Positions 34,852 through 43,675 of a stretch of DNA of 43,675 bases are shown in pieces. Position numbers and translations under genes: made by a program. The notes beneath the pieces are model-generated. The model searched no databases. It saw nothing but the letters and a program-made list of their open reading frames with translations, and had not been told where the DNA came from. Position 1 is the stretch's first letter; every line of letters begins with the position of its first letter. The DNA comes from Phallus indusiatus (taxonomy: Eukaryota; Basidiomycota; Agaricomycetes; Phallales; Phallaceae), in assembly GCA_027605045.1 (NCBI GenBank), contig JAQFWX010000102.1, forward strand, positions 82,501 to 126,175, in the 5' to 3' direction.

Positions 34852-37225
34852 TTAATATTGAGAGATATACAAATACGACAAACGTAAGAACGCCCATCCC
34901 AAGCCCACTGCGCAGTACACGCTCGTAATCATGAGAGGCAAGAATGCCAAATTTTCTTTGCCTTGTAAATTTATAAACGTGATCACCAATTGTAATGGTG
35001 CAAAGCCCCAGAGGTATAGTCGCTCTAATCTGTCCAGTATGACTGCAGGCAGAGTAGAAGGTATGCTATGTCGTTCTCATTCTTAGCGTTTGAATACAGT
35101 CCGGAGATATTGATCACCTACTCATATGTTTTTCGGTTAAGAGGAGGTAAACAAAGCGCCGCCCATAACGCAGAGTATCCGATTTTTATGAATGTTTCTG
35201 AACGAAAAGGTTATATATTCGAATGACAGAAAGGAATACACGTGTTGGGAACGTACCAGCCGGAGTGAACAGTAAGGAAAAAGACCATATATACCAGCGA
35301 AACTGGCTATCAAAAATGTCCGAAAGAAGGCGTGATTCTCAGCGGCGAGCAGGCTATAAGGAAATTATTAATCAACTTTTTAACTCAAGAATATGTTGGG
35401 GACTTGCCTTAGTGGGACCAAAATCAGAAGAACAGCTTTTTCATGCACATGCCATCCGAACATGAATGAGGTGTATCCACAAAGTGTTAAGGCGATCAGG
35501 AATGATTTGTACGTTGGAGAAAACCACAGCTTGGCGAGGAATACCTGCCAAAAACGTGTTAAAGAAGGTTAAGGCGTCGAGTATTACTGGTTCGAGAAAA
35601 CGAACCGATTGATATGCAATAGTGATAGTAAAAGTGTACAAAGGTTTAACATTCGGTAAAACCGCAAAGACTGTATCACCAACAAGACCTCGCGAAGTAG
35701 AATTGACACCTGAAAGATGCACTGGCAGCCGTAACAATTTCGCATCTGGAGAAAAACTGTTTTAGTTTCTTTTAAAGAGGTTTCATATAGAACACCACCC
35801 ACATCGCAATAGGACTCTATCCAAAGCTGTCATCAACGCCCATGCATTGGGAGCCCAATACGCGTGATTAAGCCCACGCGTGAATGGGAATAGACGCGAA
35901 GCCAATTGTCCCAGTTGTCTCATAAGCACAAACGGGCCAAGGGAAACTACAAATACGGCTATGACGACGTTGGCGAGCGAGAAGAAAGCTTGAAGTTTCA
36001 ATGTTCCTGATCCGAAATATAACTAAGAATCACCTCTAGCCTTCGTAACTGCCTGATACATACCTTGCGGTGTCATGCAGTGTGCTCTAAGGAGGTAGAT
36101 GAAATAAGCTGGCTAAAACGCCAAAATCGTTTAGTATAACGATTGACATTCTTTTAAAGTAGTACGTACAGCGATATACATATAAATATGTTTGAAGTTG
36201 AGGAGAATGGCAAAGAGCGCTCCGGAAAGAAGGTTGTCTCCCTGTTTTGTTTGACTAAATATACTCTGGTGTTTTCAAAGTCATAGACGCACTCGTTCAG
36301 CTTGATAAATCGACCATAATAATATCCCAAACATGAATCCGTTATATTGGAAGTGTATATGGTCTACGATCAGGAAGCCGGGATGTGTGAAGAGAGATAT
36401 ACAAATGATACGTCGTATACTAGAATCTTCAGCATTTTTAATGAACCTACGAGGCAGATGAGTGAATGGAATCAATAATGCAATATGCAATAAGAGAGAA
36501 AATATACTTCAACAAGGCCGCTCCAAGGACGAGTTCTGTTAGTATAACCGTCGTACGCTGATACGCCACGACAGTCCAAGCGTCATAATTCAAATTTGAC
36601 AGGTCGACAATTTTGCTGTCTATCAAGGAAGCAGGTATAGATAGAATATACTCAAAGTACGCAAAAAATGGTGGGTAGTCGAGGGCTGTAGTTTCGGAAC
36701 GTTTCTCAGTCAACGTGGTCGATTTGCATCAATGGTGTGAAGGGACGTACTCCATTCTGAGGTTGTCTACTTAAAGAAAATCTGAAATGAATATCCCATA
36801 GCACAAATTCCACAACATTGAGAAAAGAAATTCTGACATCGTAGTACCATTTGGAGATGGGAAGTGAATGTGTGACAGCGAGCCAATTCCTATGTACTTC
36901 GAAATCGGTGGAACGGCTTGTAAAAGAGTATCAGCTACCGACGTTCACAAGCTATGATTAGGGACCTAAGATTGACGTACTAGGCAGGCCACAGAAGAAT
37001 TTTGAAAATCGTTGATAAAAGGAATATCGTTCCTTCCAGTGTATCGAACCAGCCGAATAGTTTCACCGAAAAGTCCTTCGCAACTGACACAACGCACTTC
37101 CACTGTTGTATTTGTGTTGGTTCATTCAATTTTGGAACAGGAACAGTGCCGGGGTTTTTACTGTCCTCTTTTTTGGGAAATTCGTGAATGGCGGATAAAC
37201 GTGGGGAAGGCTCTGGAGTTGCCAT
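34852..37225 (-). CDS. ALG8: ALG8, dolichyl-P-Glc alpha-1,3-glucosyltransferase
   Basis: ER membrane enzyme adding the second glucose to the lipid-linked N-glycan precursor. Visible: a cytosolic N-terminus ([16 protein letters not shown]), [62 protein letters not shown] (the family signature), [22 protein letters not shown] loop, [18 protein letters not shown] block (here [18 protein letters not shown]), [19 protein letters not shown] and the C-terminal [17 protein letters not shown]. The ATG at 37225 was chosen. An intron at 35354-35407 has a GC donor. One frame break at about 35273-35275 (plus-strand TAA where TAAA would give LLFTPAE) is probably a missing base. Divergent from VMA21 with 130 bp between starts. 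Confidence 0.87.
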
Positions 37226-37355
37226 TATAACCAACGGAAGACTACTGGCGTCACCAAAGCCAAAGCCACGGAGTAACGCGAAACGGACGGAGCGCGCCTA
37301 TGCGGCATAATCTAATTACGATTTCGACTCCAACGACAACATTCAAAAACCAAAA

Positions 37356-37801
37356 ATGAGCGAAAAGACAGTTAATCTTGCGAACCTTCAAAAGCAAACT
37401 GCAAATCAAAGGTACTTTGACCGTTTCTCTCCAAACTCTTCAAAAAGAACAATTTAATCAAAGCAGATAATAATAAACGGCGTTTTTCCTCCTCTAAATT
37501 CTACTTGATAAATTTGGAACTTGCAACAGCAACGCTCTGAACACACTGCTTGCGTTCAGTTTCGCATTGGCCGCTTTACCTATTAGCAGCTATTTCTTTA
37601 CGCTGTGGTATGTGTTTAATGGTGAGCGTCGCTTTGTCTTCGACTTCGTCACCCCCAGTAATATGGAATTTAGGAAACTCTACATATTCAGCAATCACAG
37701 CCATTGTCGCCGCGAATGTAGTTCTCTTCTCATACATTATTCTCTCTATCCGTGACGAGTCTGAAGCGCAAAAAACCACCCAAGCTCGTAAGGAGCAATA
37801 A
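37356..37801 (+). CDS. VMA21: VMA21, V-ATPase assembly factor
   Basis: Small ER membrane protein that assembles the V0 sector of the vacuolar proton pump. Three exons: MSEKTVNLANLQKQTANQ, then SNALNTLLAFSFALAALPIS with SYFFTLWYVFN (first membrane hairpin arm), then VIWNLGNSTYSAITAIVAAN and VVLFSYIILSIRDE (second). It ends AQKTTQARKEQ; the yeast KKED-type retrieval signal is not exact here. Length of about 100 residues fits the family, and all exons are in frame. The first intron is about 120 nt, longer than most in the window. Confidence 0.9.
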
Positions 37802-38012
37802 GGTCGATGCTTCTGGCGCGTTTCACTTTTCTATTTTTCACATGCTTTCAAACAATTTGCAGCGAAGCATTTATAGTATTTCAATCAAAAGTAGAATTAC
37901 ATAAAGAATATAACATGCAGGAGTTGGGACCGTATACAGTATTGCAGATAATAAAAACTATAAGTGATTAGAGGATTATTGACAAATATACACCACAGGG
38001 TATAAAGAGGCT

Positions 38013-39546
38013 CTAAAAATCCTCTTCTAACGAGCTATTGGAGTAACAATTAGTAAAGAGTTATAGCACCAAACAAAATATCGCTACTTACAAAAGACTC
38101 TCTTTCGTTGCCTCACTGTTCGACAGCGCCGATTCGGTATGTTTGACGCTAGACTTGGCGTAGTCTGACACTCGCTTCTCAAAGAAGTTGGTCTTGCCCT
38201 GCAATGAAATCATATCCATGAAGTCGAACTACGCAATGAAAATCAATGAATATCCTAAGCTGTGAACGACAACATCACGACTCACAGGATTGGTTACGTT
38301 GTAAACTTTCTCGTTACCCAAGGCGACAAGCAGTCGGTCAGCGACGAATTCAATGTATTGATTCATGAGCTTCGAGTTCATGCCAATGAGCGCAACGGGC
38401 AAGGCATCTACAAATGGGTGTTAACGCTGAACATACGAACCAAGATGCAAAGACGTACCCGTCAAGAAGGTTTGTTCAATGGTGACTGCTTCTGTGATAA
38501 TTCTCTTGACGGTGTCTGGGTGAGGTCGCTTTCTCAAATGACTGAAGAGGAGGCATGCAAAATCGGTATGCATGCCTTCATCACGACTAATGAGCTCATT
38601 CGAGAAAGTAAGACCAGGCATCAAGCCACGCTTCTTCAGCCAGAAGATAGAAGCAAATGAACCAGAGAAGAAGATACCCTCTACAGCAGCGAAAGCTACG
38701 AGGCGTTCAGCGAAGGTGGAACGGCGGTCAGATATCCATTTGAGGGCCCAGTCAGCCTTTTTCTTAATGCATGGTATGGTTTCGATGGCATCGAAAAGGT
38801 ATTCGCGTTGAGCGGGATCCTTGATATAGGTATCAATGAGGAGAGAGTATGTCTCAGAATGGATATTTTCCCTGTAAGGGTAAAAAAATTAAGACAAGCG
38901 AGACACGAGCATCAAATCACGTACATCATTATTTGAAAACCGTAGAAACAACGCGCTTCGGCAGCTTGAACTTCATTGCTGAAGCGTTCTACCAAGTTTT
39001 CGTTGACGATACCGTCCGACGCGGCGAAGAAAGCGAGGACGTGAGATATGAAATGGCGTTCGTTGTCGTTCAGTTTGTTCTGCCAGTCGTGGAGATCTTT
39101 TGAAAGATCCATCTCTTCCGCGGTCCAGAAGGATGCCTCGGCTTTTTTGTACATCATCCAAATCTAAAAAGACACGAACACGTTAATAAAACTGTCCAAT
39201 GACGCGTCGAAAAATGACAATTTACCTCGTTGTACTGAATGGGAAATAGAACAAAGCGACGTTTTGATTCTTTGAGAAGGGGTTCATCTTTTTCGTCGAG
39301 GTCGACATCGCCAACGAAGCGAAGACGCGCGGGGTCGAAGGGTTCCGCGTCTTCCTCGTCATCCGACGCGTCTTTGTGTACCGGATCTTCAGATTTCGCG
39401 TCTGATTCGGGTTTTGGTTTAAATACGGGTGGTTTCACGGGTGAGTCCAAGGTAAAAACGTCGAGGGAAGCTGCAATAGCCTTGCTGGGTGTGGCGGTGG
39501 GCATGGAGGTTGCGGATGTGTTGCTTTCGATAGCGACTGGTGCCAT
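38013..39546 (-). CDS. RNR2: Ribonucleotide reductase small subunit (RNR2)
   Basis: Class Ia R2 subunit carrying the di-iron tyrosyl radical for dNTP synthesis. Start ATG at 39546 ([14 protein letters not shown]), then an acidic linker and [12 protein letters not shown]. The diiron ligands are visible in [17 protein letters not shown] (Asp), [12 protein letters not shown] (Glu), [11 protein letters not shown] (His, with the radical Tyr in SETY), [11 protein letters not shown] (Glu), [15 protein letters not shown] (Glu, His). The C-terminal R1-binding tail is FSLEEDF, reached through a last intron that changes SLL to SLF. About six exons, all in frame, giving about 410 residues. This gene shows no homopolymer frame breaks. 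An MCB box lies in its promoter. Confidence 0.95.
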
Positions 39547-40075
39547 GTGTAAAAATGGGATAGAAGGAGGTATTCTGTGGTAACCAGGAGGGGTGAGGTA
39601 TAGGGTGAGGGGAGGAAGATGAGGGAGAGACGCGAGAGTGAGTCAGCTTTTATATGCTCGCGCCTGAAGGAAGCTGAGACGTCCAAACATCAATAAATTA
39701 TAAATTATTACGTAAGGATCGTGGAACGCGACAACTCCGCACGCGTCCGCGTCAACGTCCACTATGCACCGGAGCCAGAAACACCACGATGACCAAAAAA
39801 GGCATTTCGTTGATTGTCCAAGAGAAAACGAAAATGAAATTGTATGTTTTTGAAAGGTGTCTTAGTGTACTTATTGTTATTGTATTGTACCCCGGAAGCA
39901 TAAAAGTGTGACCACTGAGAATGTCACGCTTTGCTGTCAGAGAACCCGGTGAGGATATGTATATATATAAAAATAAGAATAGCCTCGTAGCAGCGTGGGT
40001 GCACTTCACTCTCTGCTGCTCTGCTACTCTGCTACTCTGCACCGCCTCGGATACCACCTATACTCACTTGCATCA
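39547..40075. promoter_or_regulatory. Divergent promoter region, RNR2 / hypothetical
   Basis: Intergenic region between two divergently transcribed genes. It contains ACGCGT (MCB) at 39741-39746, 195 nt upstream of the RNR2 ATG. A TATA-like run, TATATATATAAAAA (about 39958-39972), lies about 105 nt upstream of the plus-strand gene. Further GC-rich GACGC/CGCGTC motifs flank the MCB. Open frames here are not credible genes. Confidence 0.45.
39741..39746. promoter_or_regulatory. MluI cell-cycle box upstream of RNR2
   Basis: The palindrome ACGCGT sits in CCGCACGCGTCCGCG, 195 nt upstream of the RNR2 start. Ribonucleotide reductase genes are classic MBF targets in yeasts, so this is a plausible G1/S control site. 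Another ACGCGT falls in the first RNR2 intron (about 39202-39207). Confidence 0.45.
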
Positions 40076-40944
40076 ATGACGACTGTTCCATACCAACTCG
40101 ACGAGCTCATTGCCAGTCTCAGCACTTCGCACATTGGAAACGAGGCCATCGAGCTTGCAAAGCTCCAGGTGGGTTTTGAGCAGTCAATGAATAATGATCT
40201 ATTTGAATTCTGAGTGCGCTGCGCCAGGCTCAATTGCAGCAGTCATTGCAAGCATATCCCCAGGGTGCTCCCTTCCCTACATCTCCCGTCCAGTCCCCTA
40301 CATTCTCCTCGCACAACGGCCCACCGGCCAACACTCCCGTGTCCCGAACACCGTCCTGGGCAACCTCCGTTGTCGATCCCGCCACAGCCATCTCAATGGG
40401 CCCTGGTCGGACTCGCCGCAGAAGCAGTATTGCAAGTGCTGCAAGCTTCCGCGCACAACTATCCCGTCTCGAAGAAGACTTCTATCCTCCCTCAGGCTCG
40501 GCTGCTTCCTCTTCTGGTGCGCGCTACGATCTCGACCAGGATATGATGATGGAAGACGTCGAAGAAGAGGCAGAGGTCGACGCTTCCTTGAACCACATAT
40601 CATCACCATCACCATCGTCATCATCTCATGCCACCAGCCCCATTCAGTTCAGCCACCCTAATTCGACACACCAGGCCTATTCTCCGACAACTCTTGCATA
40701 CGTCCTTAACGATCCCTTTCTTACACATCAGCTTCAGATAGCAGACCAGCGTAATCGACAACCTTCCTATTTTGCCCAGCTCGCCACCGCTCATCAGCAT
40801 ACATCACCCTTCCACCGTCCATCCCAAAACCCTCCCCCAATGTCATCAGCACCTCCTCCAAACTCGTCCACCCAATCTTATCCACAACACCATTTACGAC
40901 TCACGATCGATACCACTGCCTCTCCTTTCACGACACATCGTTGA
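40076..40944 (+). CDS. Ser/Pro-rich hypothetical protein
   Basis: Two exons. Exon 1 (ATG at 40076) gives MTTVPYQLDELIASLSTSHI and NEAIELAKLQ; a 59-60 nt intron (about 40169-40227) is followed by AQLQQSLQAYPQGAPF and a long frame ending SPFTTHR at 40944. The N-terminal 40 residues are the only ordered-looking part, a predicted helix. The rest is low-complexity Ser, Pro, Gln and His with a basic RTRRRSSIASAASF segment (possible phosphorylation or nuclear targeting) and an acidic MMMEDVEEEAEVD patch. I do not recognise a domain. It could be a regulatory protein, but nothing shows this directly. Confidence 0.72.
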
Positions 40945-41384
40945 ATTATATAATTTACATGCGATTTTATAAAAACACATCGCGATACAATGCAATCCTT
41001 ACAGACTTGCATTCTTTTTGCTACTCATATATTGTATGGCTTTTGTATAACAATTTGTACCCTGTTATGTACTGCTTAGGTGTTTTTCTCGTTTCTTTTC
41101 TTAGGGATACATACAAATACATACATACCACTTATTCCCATTCTTCCCCAATTCACGCGCACATTGTCCAGTGTCAGGATCATTTCTTTTTTCTTCTGGC
41201 ATACGTGCGACCGAACCCCTAAAAGGTGACGTGATTGTCGAATCGCAGGCTCATCTCAACTTCTCTCGACAATGTGTGTCCAGCCAATTACATTTCGTTT
41301 CCATTAAATACACGACCCGTTAGCAATGCTTAAATACATTATGTACTTGGAAAACTCTACAGTCCTCTTCGTAACTTTGATCCT
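40945..41384. other. Intergenic, convergent 3' flanks
   Basis: Shared 3' flank of the Ser/Pro-rich gene and calcineurin B, which converge. AT-rich; a small ORF (40941-41222) without recognisable features. No gene supported. Confidence 0.5.
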
Positions 41385-42394
41385 TCAAAATATATCTTCC
41401 AAGGTCATTTGCTTCACAATATCCTGACAATACCGGTTAGATCGGTGCTCTTGTTATCCCGAAAATACATATCACATGCGCTCACCGTATTCGTCACCAT
41501 CTGTGCGAACTCTTGGAAGCTCAGTTTTCCATCTCTACGCAAAAGAACATTTAAACACATGCTAAAGAGAGAGACAGTGTCCGTTTTCTTACCCATCCTT
41601 ATCTGCCTCCATAATGGTTTTATCAACAATTTGTTGTAATTGTTGATCCTGCTTTACATCAGCCACTCTGATCCCCACAGAAAACGAAAGTAGATTTTAC
41701 CTTCAAATTATTCCCAACCATCATCTTCAGCACCAAAAATAGTTCACCGTTGGATATATACCCATCCCGATCCATATCATATACCTTGAAGGCGACTACA
41801 AGCAGCAGTCAAGTCAATCTAAGCACGTGGATTAAAATACGATGGCGACCAACAGTTTAATTTCTCCTCCCGACCTCCTCGACTGCTGAAGGCACTCAAA
41901 CCTCCAACAAATTCCTGAAATCGACACTTCCCCCTCCACTATCGTCTTAAGCGTAAATCACCTCTCCAAAATGACAAGGAAAAGAAGGGGGGAAGACATA
42001 CTCTCTATCAAAATAGCTATCATTCGCGACGCAAGTGGATTTGTCGATATCTGTGGTATTTGCAGAAATTCTTCACGATCAATGGAACCGCTGCCATCAC
42101 TGTAAAATCACCCAACACCAGCACATCGTTTTAGTCTAATAAATGGGAAAAAAAGACAAAATCGACTTGCGCATCAAGCTTCATAAACCGCTTCTTCAGT
42201 CGTTCCAGCTCGCTTGCATTGACTAAAAGGAATTCGGAGTTCGTAAGAGTCATTTCATGTATACAGATCTCATACAGTTTGATTGTTTCTCCAAATCATG
42301 CATAAACTGCACGGACTCTATTTTTTATATATATTTCTATATCAGATATCTTCTGTTTATGGCTTTCGCGTGTGACCTTACCTGCTTGACCCAT
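41385..42394 (-). CDS. CNB1: Calcineurin regulatory subunit B
   Basis: Calcium-binding regulatory subunit of the phosphatase calcineurin. A 13-nt first coding exon gives MGQA (Gly2 is the myristoylation site), followed by a long intron and [20 protein letters not shown]. Four EF-hands: [14 protein letters not shown](R)DGGGSVDFx[15 protein letters not shown] and [13 protein letters not shown]; the end is [12 protein letters not shown]. The intron at 42100-42171 has a GC donor (GC|GCAAGT) and is needed to restore LDADGSGS. EF-hand 2 shows two single-base losses: plus-strand 41917 (TTCAGG for TTCCAGG) and the A-run 42010-42013 (AIFDR). In an otherwise conserved gene these are probably assembly errors. 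Stop at 41385-41387. Confidence 0.88.
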
Positions 42395-43290
42395 GGCTGA
42401 AATTCAAATTCAAGGAACAGCAAAGCTATGGCGCTGCGGGGAAGGAGAATGAGGCAAATTCGCGGATGGATAATGGAAGGAAATGAAAACAAAAGGTGCG
42501 CGATAAGTTTTGTACGCGCACAACTTGTGAAGGTATGAGGTTGAGTGGCTTCGGAAGCAAAGTTACTTTCCATGCTTATCTAATACAAGTAATGACTAAT
42601 CCTTCGAACAGCCTTGTCCTGCCCCTTTCACTAACACTGGGCAGCCGCTCACAAGCTGTGAACGCGCTCAAAAAATTTTTCTCCCAAGGATTGGACCGTT
42701 GTGCGAAATGATTTGTCGAGTTAATATCTCGGTTTGAAGAATCGAAGCCACATGCGCGTACCGCTCTCGGAGAATTGGACTGACCATCTGACCAGTGGCA
42801 GCCGCAAGCATAGCCTCAGCCTTGCGCCTCTACATACATATGTGCATGCATGATATGCCATATGTTTCTTGACGATATCGCGTCATTTTTCTTTTTAATC
42901 TCTAGACAGGCAGGTGCCAGTGGCGTTTTCATTATTACCGTCCGGGGAACCCATTTTGCTCATGTGAACCGTTTACGGTCATTTACGAAAGATATTTCCC
43001 AGGTCAATTTTGATTATTTCAAAGTTTATGAAGGGTCGAAGTATGGTAATAAATTGCATAGGTCGTCGAAGGTCGAAGGTCGCGTCTGGCACTACACTAA
43101 ATTCTCTGCTTGGACATATATAAATAAATACATTACAATATATGGATAGATATATATAGATATATTACAATATCACTATATCACTAGTATCTGGTCCCGT
43201 TTGTCATGGATATACAAAGACAGGACTTTCTACTTGCCTGACCAAATCGGAAAACACGAACATTAACGCTAGCACTGAGTTGATAATTTC
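42395..43290. other. Intergenic between two calcium-sensor genes
   Basis: CNB1 upstream region and NCS1 3' flank, both genes on the minus strand. No coding sequence is supported (the plus-strand frame 42850-43149 has no domain). AT-rich repeats of TATATAGATA type lie at about 43120-43190. I checked 42720-42840 for a tRNA and do not accept one. Confidence 0.45.
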
Positions 43291-43675
43291 TTATACGAGG
43301 CCATCGTATAATTGTAGAGCCTATCAAAGAAACAGAAAAGCAAGTTAAATAACACAAAAAACCACAAAGGCTTGATCGGTGAGTCAATATATACTAACCT
43401 GAACAATTGTCGGATCTTGTTTGCTTCCTTCAACGAATTCATCGTAGGTGAGTTTAGCGTCTTTATCACGATCCATGTTGCGGAATATTTTGTCAACGCT
43501 AAATAATAATAATGAAAAAATGTCAGTACAAAAAAAAACAGAAAGGAGGAGGGAGATAATGCCAGTGGCTGCAGCAAACCGCACCTTCTCGGGCGTATCT
43601 TCATCACTCGGTAATTTCACCATCTGACCAGTCATCCGATAGATAGACTGCACTATTTGGAGCATTTCGTCATAC
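43291..43675 (-). CDS. NCS1: NCS-1/frequenin-type calcium sensor, 3' part
   Basis: Neuronal-calcium-sensor family; the yeast homologue Frq1 activates phosphatidylinositol 4-kinase. Only the C-terminal part is in the window; the 5' end lies beyond the right edge. Exons read YDEMLQIVQSIYRMTGQMV, KLPSDEDTPEKVR, then VDKIFRNMDRDKDAKLTYDE with FVEGSKQDPTIVQ, and finally ALQLYDGLV and a TAA at 43291-43293. This includes EF-hand 4 (DRDKDAKLTYDEF) and the conserved GLV-type end. The middle intron must use the GTTTGC donor so that VDKIF joins in frame, adding a residue (EKVRVDK where the family usually has EKRVDK). Confidence 0.88.

Noticed and set aside
39239..39583. 114-codon plus-strand ORF
   Set aside because: Antisense shadow of the RNR2 first exon.
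42720..42840. tRNA-like stretch on the minus strand (TGGTCAGATGG and GGCTTCGATTC as A/B boxes)
   Set aside because: The A box departs from consensus, no acceptor stem pairs, and no credible anticodon loop is seen.
1..43675. CRISPR array, operon-type genes or biosynthetic cluster
   Set aside because: No regular spaced repeats of that kind; genes have fungal introns and unrelated housekeeping roles.

Overview
The window is nuclear DNA of a filamentous fungus, most likely a basidiomycete (Agaricomycotina). The coding part is gene-dense, with many short introns of about 45-75 nt, conserved fungal genes (MGM101, SPC19, VMA21, KCH1, BNA3, calcineurin B), and the 5' end of a fungal-type 28S rRNA gene at the left edge. 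Species cannot be named from the sequence. All exon boundaries were traced by eye from splice sites and protein similarity recalled from the families; no search was run.

Layout. 1-250: 5' end of 28S rRNA on the minus strand; no 5.8S follows where ITS2 should end. 600-2600: repeat-rich block with LTR-like direct and inverted repeats, a 729-bp hAT-like non-autonomous element with an 8-bp target duplication nested in them, and a 181-bp palindromic element. 2600-4970: no intact gene, only decayed exon-like pieces. 4973-10163: a disrupted SLH1/ASCC3-type double-cassette RNA helicase. 10.2-12.0 kb: kynurenine aminotransferase BNA3 (minus). 13.5-16.0 kb: ferric reductase-like flavocytochrome. 16.2-19.9 kb: large ankyrin-DysF-FYVE-RING protein. 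20.1-21.0 kb: acidic protein of unknown function. 21.2-22.9 kb: DHHC palmitoyltransferase. 23.3-24.3 kb: MGM101. 24.4-25.1 kb: DASH subunit SPC19. 25.7-27.5 kb: KCH1 potassium transporter. 27.9-30.3 kb: flavin monooxygenase. 30.9-32.2 kb: RPA-interacting-like protein. 32.6-34.8 kb: a small tail-anchored ORF head-to-head with the GTPase DRG1/RBG1. 34.9-37.2 kb: ALG8. 37.4-37.8 kb: VMA21. 38.0-39.5 kb: ribonucleotide reductase small subunit. 40.1-40.9 kb: Ser/Pro-rich hypothetical. 41.4-42.4 kb: calcineurin B. 43.3 kb to the end: 3' part of an NCS-1/frequenin-type calcium sensor.

There is no obvious cluster or single pathway; these are mostly housekeeping genes. Some neighbours share a theme: ALG8 and VMA21 (both ER) share a 130-bp divergent promoter, two EF-hand calcium sensors lie side by side, and MluI cell-cycle boxes (ACGCGT) lie upstream of the ribonucleotide reductase gene and the RPA-interacting-like gene.

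Two window-wide features matter to any reader. First, at least five introns use a GC donor (AG|GCAAG), far more than the usual one percent or so. Second, several conserved genes (ferric reductase, DHHC protein, SPC19, DRG1, ALG8, calcineurin B) carry single-base length changes, mostly in homopolymer runs. These look more like draft-assembly errors than true decay. The helicase has many more lesions, three in-frame stops and a lost C-terminus, and is treated as a provisional pseudogene.
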